Positions 26,248-33,590 of a DNA stretch of 64,000 nt are shown here, in pieces. The stretch's first letter is position 1; each line of letters opens with the position of its first letter. The position numbers were made by a program, and so were the translations under genes. Source of the DNA: Mycobacteriales bacterium (GTDB lineage Bacteria > Actinomycetota > Actinomycetes > Mycobacteriales > QHCD01); the NCBI GenBank assembly GCA_036497565.1, contig DASXJE010000006.1:1-64000 (forward strand), given 5' to 3'. The notes under the pieces are model-generated. The model made no database searches. It was given only the letters and a program-made list of their open reading frames with translations, and had not been told where the DNA came from.

Positions 26248-26856
26248 ATGCAAGCCAGCCCTCCGGGACGTCCGACCAGGATGCGAGCCTGGCAGCGCGC
26301 CCATTCGCGGCAAGTCGACAGGTCGGGACATGTTCGCGCAGCAGCGGCCGTGGGCGCGCCGATCGGGGCGCACGAGCGAGTGCTGTTCGCCGGACGGGAC
26401 GTCACCGGCGCAGCCGTCGTCGCAACCGGCTGGGCTCTCTACCACCAACCCCAGGCCGGGCCGGGACAGGCCTGGCTCCGCCTGGGTTGGGAGGACGTCG
26501 GCCGGGTCGCCTGGGCGGAGGGGTCGGGCATCCTGACCCTGACCGCGCTCCCCTGCAGCGGCTCCTCGCGCCTGGTCCTCCCGCTGTCCGGCCACGCGCC
26601 GCTCGTGGAGCTGGCCCGCGAACGGGTGGCCTCGACCCTGCTGGGGGGCACCCTGGTCTGGCACCGCGACCGCGCCTGCGCCCAGGTCATCGCCCGGCGT
26701 AGGCCGGGCACCGACCAGGTGAGCTGGATCCTGGCCTTCTCGCGGGCCGAGGACATCGACGATGCCGGGGTCCAGGCCCAGGTGGCCCTGGCCATCACCG
26801 AACTGCAGGAAGAGATCGGACCCGCGATTGCGGAGCGCCACCGTCGGGTAAGCTGA
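26248..26856 (+). CDS. Conserved actinobacterial hypothetical protein
   Basis: 202 residues. The pattern ERVLFAGRDVTGAAVVATGWALYHQ followed by WLRLGWEDVGRVAW resembles a short beta-rich (PH-like) actinobacterial family of unknown function. The second half has an amphipathic helix (VQAQVALAITELQEEIGPAIAERH). The ATG follows GGGAG. No membrane helix or catalytic motif is visible. The gene ends just before the manganese riboswitch, so transcription may run into the leader of the next gene. Confidence 0.7.
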   Translation: MQASPPGRPTRMRAWQRAHSRQVDRSGHVRAAAAVGAPIGAHERVLFAGRDVTGAAVVATGWALYHQPQAGPGQAWLRLGWEDVGRVAWAEGSGILTLTALPCSGSSRLVLPLSGHAPLVELARERVASTLLGGTLVWHRDRACAQVIARRRPGTDQVSWILAFSRAEDIDDAGVQAQVALAITELQEEIGPAIAERHRRVS

Positions 26857-26857
26857 A

Positions 26858-27010
26858 CGGCGAAGGGGAGTAGCCCCGAATCGATGATCGACATGCTGGC
26901 GCGCTCCTGCGCCCGGTCATCGGGCCCGTGTTTGGCGGGCGGGCGAGACCTTCGACCTCGACACTTGTGTCGGGTCGAAGAGTCGGCCCCCGACCTCCGG
27001 CCCGGCCCCG
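26858..27010 (+). ncRNA. yybP-ykoY manganese riboswitch
   Basis: AAGGGGAGTAGCCCC at 26863-26877 is the hallmark 5' segment of this riboswitch. GGGCGAGACC follows near 26941 and starts a long hairpin (CTTCGACC 26950-26957 with GGTCGAAG 26973-26980, inner CGACAC/GTGTCG). The GC-rich segment just before the downstream GTG could act as the expression platform. It sits directly upstream of a GDT1-type exporter gene, the classic partner of this Mn2+-sensing RNA. Manganese binding would be expected to turn expression on. The exact 3' boundary is uncertain. Confidence 0.9.
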
Positions 27011-27031
27011 ATAGAGACCGGAGCCCGCCCC

Positions 27032-27628
27032 GTGCAACCGCTGCTGATTCCTCTTGTGTTCGTCGTCGTCCTCGTCGCCGAACTCCCCGACAAGTCGATG
27101 TTCGCGTCGCTGGTGTTGGGCACCAGGTTCCGGCCACGCTGGGTCTTCCTCGGCGTGGCCACCGCCTTCCTGGTGCACGTCATCCTGGCCGTCGTGGCCG
27201 GCCACCTGTTGTCGTTGCTGCCGCACCGGGCGCTCGAGGTCCTCATCGCGACCCTCTTCGCCGCCGGCGCGGCGTACATGTGGATCTCGGCGTCGAAGAG
27301 CAGCGACGAGGAGACCGCCCAGGAACACCTCGACAGCGCGGCATCGGGCTCGGCGCTCGCGGCCTTCGCCACATCTTTCGGCGTGGTCTTCATCGGCGAA
27401 TGGGGTGACATCACCCAGATCCTGACCGCGAACCTGACCGCACGTTACGACGACCCCCTCGCGGTCGCCATCGGCGCCACACTCGGCCTGTGGACGGCGG
27501 CCCTGCTCGCGATCACCGCCGGCCGCGCTCTCCTGCGCTACATCTCGGTGGCCTTGCTGCAGCGGCTGGGCGCCCTCATCCTGCTGGGCTTCACGGCCTA
27601 CAGCATCCTGCAGATCATCACGAGTTAG
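27032..27628 (+). CDS. GDT1/TMEM165 family manganese exporter
   Basis: 198 residues, about six membrane helices in two homologous halves. Each half carries the family's acidic motif: ELPDKSM in the first helix and EWGDITQ in the second half (ExGD-type cation site). Bacterial members (UPF0016, such as MneA and Mnx) export manganese. The GTG start follows GACCGGAG. Control by the Mn riboswitch immediately upstream agrees with this role. Confidence 0.93.
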   Translation: MQPLLIPLVFVVVLVAELPDKSMFASLVLGTRFRPRWVFLGVATAFLVHVILAVVAGHLLSLLPHRALEVLIATLFAAGAAYMWISASKSSDEETAQEHLDSAASGSALAAFATSFGVVFIGEWGDITQILTANLTARYDDPLAVAIGATLGLWTAALLAITAGRALLRYISVALLQRLGALILLGFTAYSILQIITS

Positions 27629-27695
27629 CCCGCGGCGGTCGAAGGGTGGGACCATCCTTCTCGCCGGTGCTCCCTCGCCGGGTGAGGAGGATGCG

Positions 27696-29744
27696 ATGGC
27701 CACGGCGACCGACTCAGCGCCCACCGAGGCACCGGTCAGTCGGCAACGGATCTGGCTGATCCTGATCGGCCTGCTCCTCGGCATGCTGCTGGCCTCGCTG
27801 GACCAGACGATCGTGGCCACGGCGCTGCCCACGATCGCCGGCGACCTGCACGGCCTGTCCCACCTGTCCTGGGTAGTCACCGGCTACCTGCTCGCGTCGA
27901 CCGCGTCCACCCCGCTGTGGGGGAAGCTCGGCGACATGTACGGCCGGAAGAGGTTCTTCCAGGCCGCGATCGTGATCTTCCTGATCGGCTCGATCCTCAG
28001 CGGGCTCGCGCAGTCGATGATCGAACTGATCGGGTTCCGGGCCCTGCAGGGCATCGGTGGTGGTGGGCTGATCGTCGGGGCTCAGTCCATCATCGGCGAC
28101 GTCGTCGCGCCCCGTGAACGCGGTCGCTACCAGGGCATCTTCGGCGCCGTATTCGGTGTGACCAGCGTGATCGGCCCCCTGCTGGGCGGTTTCTTCGTCG
28201 ACAACCTGTCCTGGCGCTGGGTGTTCTACATCAACATCCCCGTCGGTCTGGTGGCTCTCGTGGTCACGGGGATCGTGCTTCCCTCGCGTTCGACGACCGT
28301 GCAGCACGTCATCGACTATCTCGGTGCGGGCCTGCTCGCCGCCGCGGCGACCTGCCTGGTACTGCTGACCAGCCTGGGCGGCACGACCTATCGGTGGGGG
28401 TCGGTGCAGATCTACGGCCTCGGTGTCGCAGCAGTCGTCGCAATCATCGGTTTCATCCTCGTCGAGCGCCGCGCTCCCGAGCCGGTCCTTCCGCTGACCC
28501 TGTTCCGCAACCGCATCTTCTCGGCCGCATCGGCGGTCGGCTTCGTGGTGGGGTTCGCGATGTTCGGCGCGATCACCTATCTGCCGCAGTACATGCAGGT
28601 CGTGCAAGGGGTCAGCCCGACCGCGTCGGGGCTTCGCCTGCTGCCGTTGATGGCCGGACTCTTGTTGACCTCGATCGGTTCCGGCCAGCTGATCAGTCGC
28701 ACCGGCAGATACCGAATCTTCCCGATCATGGGCACGCTGATCATGTCGGTGGGGTTGTTCCTGCTCTCCCGGCTCTCGGTGTCGACCCCGACCTGGCAGT
28801 CCTCGATCTCGATGTTCGTGCTCGGGGTCGGCATCGGTGCGGTGATGCAGGTCCTGGTCATCGCCGTACAGAACGCCGTCGACTACCGCAATCTCGGCGC
28901 CGCGACGTCCGGAGCCACGTTCTTCCGCTCCATCGGCGGCAGCTTCGGCACGGCGGTCTTCGGCGCCATCTTCGCCAACGTGCTCGTCGGGAACCTCGCC
29001 CATCACCTGCGCGGCGTGCGGATTCCGCCGGGCTTCTCACCACAGTCCGGTGCCGACCCCGCGACGCTCAACCGGCTGCCCGCGCCGGTACACATGGGCT
29101 ACATCGAGGCCTACGCCGCCAGCATCCGCACCGTCTTCCTTGTCGCGGTGCCGATCGCGCTGGTCGGTTTCGCCCTCAGCTGGCTGATCCGCGAGATACC
29201 GCTCCGGGCTACCGCGGCGGCCGCCAACCCGGCCGACACCTACGCGCCGACGTCCGTCCCCTCCGAGCGCACATCAATGCAGGAGATGGAGCGTGCGGTG
29301 GAGGTCCTCGCCCACCGTGAAGACCGGCGCAAGCTCTACGGCAGGCTGGCCGAACGGGCCGGCCTGTCGCTCGCACCGCCGGACAGTTGGCTGCTCTACC
29401 GGCTCGCCGATACTCCCGACGTCACGGTCGGTCAGCTCTGTCGCCGGCTCCGCGTCCCGCCGGAGCGACTCGACGCGCACCTGCACGTGCTCGCCGAGGC
29501 CGGCCTGCTGCGTCTCGGTCCTGGTGTCGACGGCGACTCCACGATCGCGGTCACCGCGGCCGGCGAGACGGCGATCGCCGACCTGCTCGATGCACGGCGC
29601 GCTGCTCTCGCGGAGTACGTGCGGGGCTGGTCGCCGGAGGACAACGCCGAACTCCGCCGGTTGATCGAACGCCTCGCCGGCCAACTCCTCGCCGACGACG
29701 ACCGACTGATCCGCGACGCCCAGGTGGCCAGCGTGCCGCGCTGA
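27696..29744 (+). CDS. DHA2-type MFS drug exporter with fused C-terminal winged-helix-like domain
   Basis: 682 residues, clearly longer than the usual ~500 for EmrB/QacA pumps. The MFS part has 14 predicted helices with motif A ([13 protein letters not shown]), motif C-like ([18 protein letters not shown]) and the DHA2 start [17 protein letters not shown]. From about residue 525 a soluble domain follows. A winged-helix-like pattern lies at [20 protein letters not shown] and continues into a MarR-like wing and dimer helices ([21 protein letters not shown]). The domain would lie in the cytosol and could regulate transport or sense substrate. A divergent TetR/SDR operon lies downstream. Confidence 0.9.
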   Translation: MATATDSAPTEAPVSRQRIWLILIGLLLGMLLASLDQTIVATALPTIAGDLHGLSHLSWVVTGYLLASTASTPLWGKLGDMYGRKRFFQAAIVIFLIGSILSGLAQSMIELIGFRALQGIGGGGLIVGAQSIIGDVVAPRERGRYQGIFGAVFGVTSVIGPLLGGFFVDNLSWRWVFYINIPVGLVALVVTGIVLPSRSTTVQHVIDYLGAGLLAAAATCLVLLTSLGGTTYRWGSVQIYGLGVAAVVAIIGFILVERRAPEPVLPLTLFRNRIFSAASAVGFVVGFAMFGAITYLPQYMQVVQGVSPTASGLRLLPLMAGLLLTSIGSGQLISRTGRYRIFPIMGTLIMSVGLFLLSRLSVSTPTWQSSISMFVLGVGIGAVMQVLVIAVQNAVDYRNLGAATSGATFFRSIGGSFGTAVFGAIFANVLVGNLAHHLRGVRIPPGFSPQSGADPATLNRLPAPVHMGYIEAYAASIRTVFLVAVPIALVGFALSWLIREIPLRATAAAANPADTYAPTSVPSERTSMQEMERAVEVLAHREDRRKLYGRLAERAGLSLAPPDSWLLYRLADTPDVTVGQLCRRLRVPPERLDAHLHVLAEAGLLRLGPGVDGDSTIAVTAAGETAIADLLDARRAALAEYVRGWSPEDNAELRRLIERLAGQLLADDDRLIRDAQVASVPR

Positions 29745-29774
29745 TCGACAGCTCGCCCGGACCGATCTCTGACG

Positions 29775-30419
29775 TCACCGTGAAGCCTGCAGCCGTCGCC
29801 CAGCGTTCCGAGTGCCGCCGACCACCTCGTCGGGCGCACCGAGTCGCTCCAGTAACAGGTCGAGCACGGCCTCTAGGTCTGCGCTACTGCCGGTCGCGAG
29901 GAGGATCGCGACGCCACCGTGTATCCCGGCGACGATGGCGCCTGCGAAGCGATCCGCATCGAGAGCCGCCGGGGCGGCTCCATTTGCTTGCATGGTGCGC
30001 ACTCCGGTTGCGAGGTCGCTACGCCAGCGCAGCAGCAGGCTTCGAGTGACCGCCTGTGCGGCGGGGTCGGTGCGCCCCAACTCGGACATCAGCACGGCCA
30101 TCGGGCACGTCGGGCCTTGCTTGCGATAGCGACGGAGCAGAGCCACTTTCCATCGCTGCCACGAATCCCACGTTGTGAGGTCGGACAGGTGCGGTTGTTG
30201 GTCGAGCAGCACGCGGTCGGCCTCGAACTGCGCTACCGCAAGCAGCAATTCGTCGCGACCGGACGGGAAGTAGTGGAACAACTGGCTCTTGCTGGTGGCC
30301 GTGCGCATGCGGATGTCGTCCAGGGTCGTGTCCCCGAGCCCTACCTCGCGGATCACCCCGGCGGCGCCTTCGATAATGCGCTGTCTCGTCGCCGCACCCT
30401 TTGCGGTGAGCTTGGTCAT
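29775..30419 (-). CDS. TetR-family transcriptional regulator
   Basis: 214 residues. The N-terminal helix-turn-helix reads TRQRIIEGAAGVIREVGLGDTTLDDIRMRTATSKSQLFHYF, a TetR family signature. The C-terminal domain has the pattern of TetR_C-type ligand-binding proteins, with CPMAVLMSEL typical of AcrR/NemR-like members. The ATG overlaps the stop of the SDR gene (ATGA), so the regulator is second in the operon. The palindrome TGGACTAGCAAGTCCA upstream of the SDR gene is its likely operator. Confidence 0.92.
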   Translation of the reverse strand: MTKLTAKGAATRQRIIEGAAGVIREVGLGDTTLDDIRMRTATSKSQLFHYFPSGRDELLLAVAQFEADRVLLDQQPHLSDLTTWDSWQRWKVALLRRYRKQGPTCPMAVLMSELGRTDPAAQAVTRSLLLRWRSDLATGVRTMQANGAAPAALDADRFAGAIVAGIHGGVAILLATGSSADLEAVLDLLLERLGAPDEVVGGTRNAGRRLQASR

Positions 30420-31177
30420 CGGGCCGCGAACAGCACGGACGACCGCCCTCCATCGATGTCCAACACGCTGCCGTGGATGTCGGTCGCGTCGTCGCTGGCC
30501 AGGAACACAGCGGCTCGCGCGACCGCGTCGGGCGCCACGAGACGCCCGAGCGGCGCGGTCGCCATCATCGGGCCGGCGACCTCGGCCACCGGGCTGGCGC
30601 TGTCGAAAGTGACGCCGGGAGAGATCGCGTTGACGCGCACCCCCTGTGCACCGAACTCTGCAGCCCAGGCGCGGGTGAGCGTTTCCATCGCTCCCTTCGA
30701 CGAGGCGTACGCCGTGCCCGCGGGAATGCCAAGCCGCGCCCCCCAAGAACCCAGATTGAGTACGACACCCCGACCGACGTCAGCCATTGCAGGGACGAGT
30801 GCGGCTGTCAGGAAGTACGGCGCCTTCACGTTCACGGCCATGATGCGGTCGAAGGTGTCCCCGTCGATTGCCAGCGTCCCACCCGGCGGGTAGATGCCCG
30901 CATTGTTGACGAGAATGTCGATCGATCCGTAGACCTTCGTCGCCAGCTCCGCCAACTCACGTGAGGCTTCGACGGATCCGTCGAGCTCGTGAGGGAGAAA
31001 AGTCGCCTCTCCGCCGGCTGCCCGGGCCACTCCGACGACCGCGCCACCGCGCTCGGCGTCGCGTCCTGTGACTACTACCTGCGCTCCCTCGGCGGCGAAC
31101 CGGATTGCGATTGCCTTCCCGATGTTGCTGGTGGACCCCGTGATCAGGGCGGCCTTGCCCCGTAGGCGCTCAGACAT
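30416..31177 (-). CDS. Short-chain dehydrogenase/reductase
   Basis: 253 residues. A classical SDR: the coenzyme motif is ALITGSTSNIGKAIA (TGxxxxIG), followed by VNNAGIYPPGG (NAG), the catalytic Ser in NLGSWGAR and YASSKGAMET (YxxxK). TGRDAER after strand 2 suggests NADP use. The substrate cannot be inferred. Operon with the TetR repressor gene, under the candidate operator at 31230. Confidence 0.93.
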   Translation of the reverse strand: MSERLRGKAALITGSTSNIGKAIAIRFAAEGAQVVVTGRDAERGGAVVGVARAAGGEATFLPHELDGSVEASRELAELATKVYGSIDILVNNAGIYPPGGTLAIDGDTFDRIMAVNVKAPYFLTAALVPAMADVGRGVVLNLGSWGARLGIPAGTAYASSKGAMETLTRAWAAEFGAQGVRVNAISPGVTFDSASPVAEVAGPMMATAPLGRLVAPDAVARAAVFLASDDATDIHGSVLDIDGGRSSVLFAAR

Positions 31178-31229
31178 CCGTTCTCTCCTCGTCCATCATC
31201 GCGAGGTCTCAACGGTAGGTCTCGAATAA

Positions 31230-31245
31230 TGGACTAGCAAGTCCA
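31230..31245. promoter_or_regulatory. Operator candidate for the TetR regulator
   Basis: TGGACT-AGCA-AGTCCA, perfect 6-base arms with a 4-base centre, 53 bases upstream of the SDR start. It fits a TetR-family palindrome and autoregulation of the SDR-tetR operon. Confidence 0.65.
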
Positions 31246-31291
31246 GAAGTGCGCCCTCGGCCGACTATCGCCGGACATCCCGCCAACGCCC

Positions 31292-31720
31292 TCAGGCGCC
31301 CTCGACGGTGCCCTTGAGCCCGGTCAGCAGCATCGTCCAGTTTGCGGTCGCCCGCTCCGCCTCGGCTTCGTCGCCGTTGTTGTCCTGGCTCAACGACACG
31401 TGCGTGGCCTTCCCGCGTTCCTCGAGGTCGTACGTGAGCGTGTGGTAGTTCTCGGGTTCGTCCGGCTGGCCGCTCATGGGGCTGAAGTGGGTGACCTGCA
31501 GGCGGCGATTCGGCGCGAACTCGACGACCTCGCCCTTGTCCTCATAGGTCTTGCCGTCGTACTCACCCGTCCAGCGGATCGGTCCGCCCACCTGCCAGTC
31601 GGTGACGACGTCCGTGCCGAAGAAGTACTGCTTGATCAGTGCCGGATCCGTCAACGCGACCCACACCTGCGAAGGTGCCGCATCAATGTCGATCTCCGCC
31701 GTCGCAACGTGACTGGCCAT
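31292..31720 (-). CDS. SRPBCC/AHSA1-family protein
   Basis: 142 residues. The START/SRPBCC-like AHSA1 fold is indicated by the N-terminal strand AEIDIDAAPSQVWVALTDP, the WTGEYDGKTYEDKGEVVEFAP segment and a long C-terminal helix (RATANWTMLLTGLKGTVEGA). Bacterial members bind hydrophobic ligands; some act in stress or detoxification. The ATG at 31720 follows GAGGAGAGG. It diverges from a MarR regulator, with two palindromes in the shared promoter, so MarR probably represses it. Confidence 0.9.
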   Translation of the reverse strand: MASHVATAEIDIDAAPSQVWVALTDPALIKQYFFGTDVVTDWQVGGPIRWTGEYDGKTYEDKGEVVEFAPNRRLQVTHFSPMSGQPDEPENYHTLTYDLEERGKATHVSLSQDNNGDEAEAERATANWTMLLTGLKGTVEGA

Positions 31721-31744
31721 GACCCTCTCCTCAGCCGCTTGAAA

Positions 31745-31784
31745 CATATGACTCGATCACATATCTTGTGTGACTGAATCACAC
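31745..31784. promoter_or_regulatory. Two palindromic MarR operator candidates in a divergent promoter
   Basis: GTGTGA-CTGAA-TCACAC (31768-31784) has perfect 6-base arms. A second, imperfect dyad CATATGA-CTCGA-TCACATAT (31745-31764) lies immediately beside it. Both share the TGA-N5-TCA core. Their place between the SRPBCC gene and the MarR gene suggests autoregulation and repression of the SRPBCC gene. Confidence 0.7.
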
Positions 31785-31817
31785 GTCCGGCACGAGGTCA
31801 ATTCCTACGGTGGATCT

Positions 31818-32372
31818 ATGCGCACATCCCGCGATGCTCGGCTCGCCAACCTCCTCGGTGCAGTCGCTACCGGACTGGCCGACCGGGTGGCCGATTCGGT
31901 CGACACCACGGCCCTCGACGACAGGGCGCGGATGGCGTTGGTCGCGTTGCTGGACTTCTCGCCGAAAGGCTCCGTGCACACCCTGAGCCAGGTCGTCGGA
32001 CTGACGCACTCCGGCGCCGTGCGACTCGTGGATCGGCTGGTCGACGCCGGCTATGTGCGCCGCAGGCCCGGCGCCGACGATCGTTCGGTCAGCATCGGCC
32101 TCACCCGGTCAGGCCGGCTGGTGGCGAATCGGGTGCGGGACCGACGCCAGGATGCGATCACCGACGCGATGACCGACCTGAGCGATCGGCAACGTGACGA
32201 CCTCGTACGGGCCTGCGAGACCATCGTCGCCAACCTCACCCGCGAGCGGCTGGACCGACGCGCGGCGGGCGAGCGACCGAGCGGGGGTGCGCTGTGCCGG
32301 ATGTGCGACTTCGCCGCGTGCGGGCGTCCGGCCGGCCGGTGTCCGGCGGCTGGTGCGGTGGTCCAGCGGTAG
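31818..32372 (+). CDS. MarR-family regulator with C-terminal cysteine cluster
   Basis: 184 residues. The winged helix includes LSQVVGLTHSGAVRLVDRLVDAGYVRRRPGADDRSVSIGLT. The C-terminus has CRMCDFAACGRPAGRCPAA, four cysteines in a C-x2-C-x4-C-x6-C pattern found in a subset of actinobacterial MarR proteins and possibly binding metal or sensing redox. The N-terminal ATG at 31818 was chosen for MRTSRDARLANLLGAV. It diverges from the SRPBCC gene, its probable target. A truncated SDR remnant abuts its 3' end. Confidence 0.92.
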   Translation: MRTSRDARLANLLGAVATGLADRVADSVDTTALDDRARMALVALLDFSPKGSVHTLSQVVGLTHSGAVRLVDRLVDAGYVRRRPGADDRSVSIGLTRSGRLVANRVRDRRQDAITDAMTDLSDRQRDDLVRACETIVANLTRERLDRRAAGERPSGGALCRMCDFAACGRPAGRCPAAGAVVQR

Positions 32373-32482
32373 TCGCCGGCTTCTCCTGACGCCGCGGCGA
32401 TTCCCCGCCCGGCACCTCGGGCTCCCCCCGCGACGACTGCCACGCGGTCCCGCAGCGCGTGGGTATCGAGCGACCACGTCAT
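32373..32482 (-). pseudogene. 5' remnant of an SDR gene
   Basis: Starting at ATG 32482, about 36 codons read as the N-terminus of a short-chain dehydrogenase: LRDRVAVVAGGARGAGRGIA, with the glycine-rich coenzyme loop and GEAG. The similarity stops at the 3' end of the MarR gene, after which the frame runs antisense through marR. The rest of the SDR (NAG, YxxxK) is missing. It looks like a deletion or rearrangement scar. Confidence 0.6.
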
Positions 32483-32556
32483 CGCTCGATGGTGTCATCG
32501 CCGACCCGAGGTTCCGGCGGGCCGGGCGAACCATCGTCGCCCGGCCGGCGGGACGG

Positions 32557-32712
32557 CTACCAGTAGTGCCGGCGTCCGGCGATCTCGCGGCCGGTGGAGC
32601 CGACGACGAAGAGGACGGCGCCGACGACGAGGACGACGATGCCGAGCGTCCACAGGATGGCGATATGGGCGAGGAAACCCAGAGCGAGAAGAATGATGCC
32701 GAGAATGATCAT
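32557..32712 (-). CDS. Small membrane protein, DUF6131-like
   Basis: 51 residues, almost wholly two membrane helices (MIILGIILLALGFLAHI and a second through VLVVGAVLFVVG), ending in the conserved STGREIAGRRHYW. This is the pattern of the DUF6131 family of small actinobacterial membrane proteins, of unknown function. The ATG at 32712 follows AAGGGAAG. The gene stands alone; the next gene upstream on this strand is a GAF-ANTAR protein 140 bases away. Confidence 0.85.
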   Translation of the reverse strand: MIILGIILLALGFLAHIAILWTLGIVVLVVGAVLFVVGSTGREIAGRRHYW

Positions 32713-32852
32713 GCTGCTTCCCTTGCGGTGAGGGTGGAACCGCACCGGTCAGAAGGGGCATCGGTAGGAACCGATGCGCAGGGACCGAGGCGTTGCACCG
32801 AGGGCCGCAGGTTTCTGGGCGGCGAACGTGACAGGCAGGAGTATGCGCAGAG

Positions 32853-33569
32853 TCAGGAGGACGGCGCAACTCGAGCCGGATCGGCGACGATCTCTGCCGA
32901 AACGGCGGCCAGGGAGCGGCGGCTCGATCGAGCCTGGGCCCGCAAGCGTTGGTACGCAGTTCGCGCATCCACACCCGCCTGGGCCATCAGGATTCCCTTG
33001 GCCTGCTCGATGAGGGTGCGGGAATCCAAAGCGCGCTGGAGGTGGCCCGCCAACTCGGTCTGGCTCGACGCCTGCATCATGCTGGCGATGAGCAGCGCGG
33101 CCAGGTCGGTGAATGCCATCACCGCCAGTTCCCCTTCCGGCGTCCACGGATGGGCGTCCTCGGACACCACCGCGACGACACCGACGGGCTGCTGGTTGTA
33201 AGGAATCGGGCTCGCCATGACCGCGTGCACGCCATGGGCGACGGCGTCGGCGGCGAACAACGGCCACCGCGAGTCGGCGGCGAGGTCCTCGACGGTGATC
33301 AGCTGCCGCGAGTCGAAGGCGGCGATGCATGGGCCCTCGAAATGGGTGACCTGAAGGTCTTCGAGGTGGGCAAGCCGCTCATCGGACACCGCGACGTTGC
33401 GCAGGTGGTGCTGGTCGTCGGTCAGCATCAGCGCGGCACCGTCGACGTTGAAGACGGTATGCGTGGTCCGCACGATCTCGCGCATTCCGTCCTGCACGTT
33501 CATCTCCCCGAAGCGCAGCCGGCCGAGCTCCTCGAGAGCTCGCCGCACGTCGGGTATCGATACCGCCAT
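32853..33569 (-). CDS. GAF-ANTAR regulatory protein
   Basis: 238 residues (two more if the GTG at 33575 is used). An N-terminal GAF domain (VFNVDGAALMLTDDQ, FEGPCIAAFDSRQLITVEDLAADSRWP) is followed by an ANTAR RNA-binding domain (ALDSRTLIEQAKGILMAQAGVDARTAYQRLRAQAR). ANTAR proteins bind paired hairpins in nascent RNA and prevent termination. The GAF domain probably senses a small molecule or redox state. A similar protein is encoded at 42171. Confidence 0.93.
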   Translation of the reverse strand: MAVSIPDVRRALEELGRLRFGEMNVQDGMREIVRTTHTVFNVDGAALMLTDDQHHLRNVAVSDERLAHLEDLQVTHFEGPCIAAFDSRQLITVEDLAADSRWPLFAADAVAHGVHAVMASPIPYNQQPVGVVAVVSEDAHPWTPEGELAVMAFTDLAALLIASMMQASSQTELAGHLQRALDSRTLIEQAKGILMAQAGVDARTAYQRLRAQARSSRRSLAAVSAEIVADPARVAPSS

Positions 33570-33590
33570 GGTCACATCTTGACCGGCCGG

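Noticed and set aside
32353-32380. tRNA-like sequence GGTCCAGCGGTAGT
   Set aside because: It resembles a D-loop but there is no matching acceptor stem, anticodon arm or T-loop; it lies in the end of the MarR gene and the SDR remnant.
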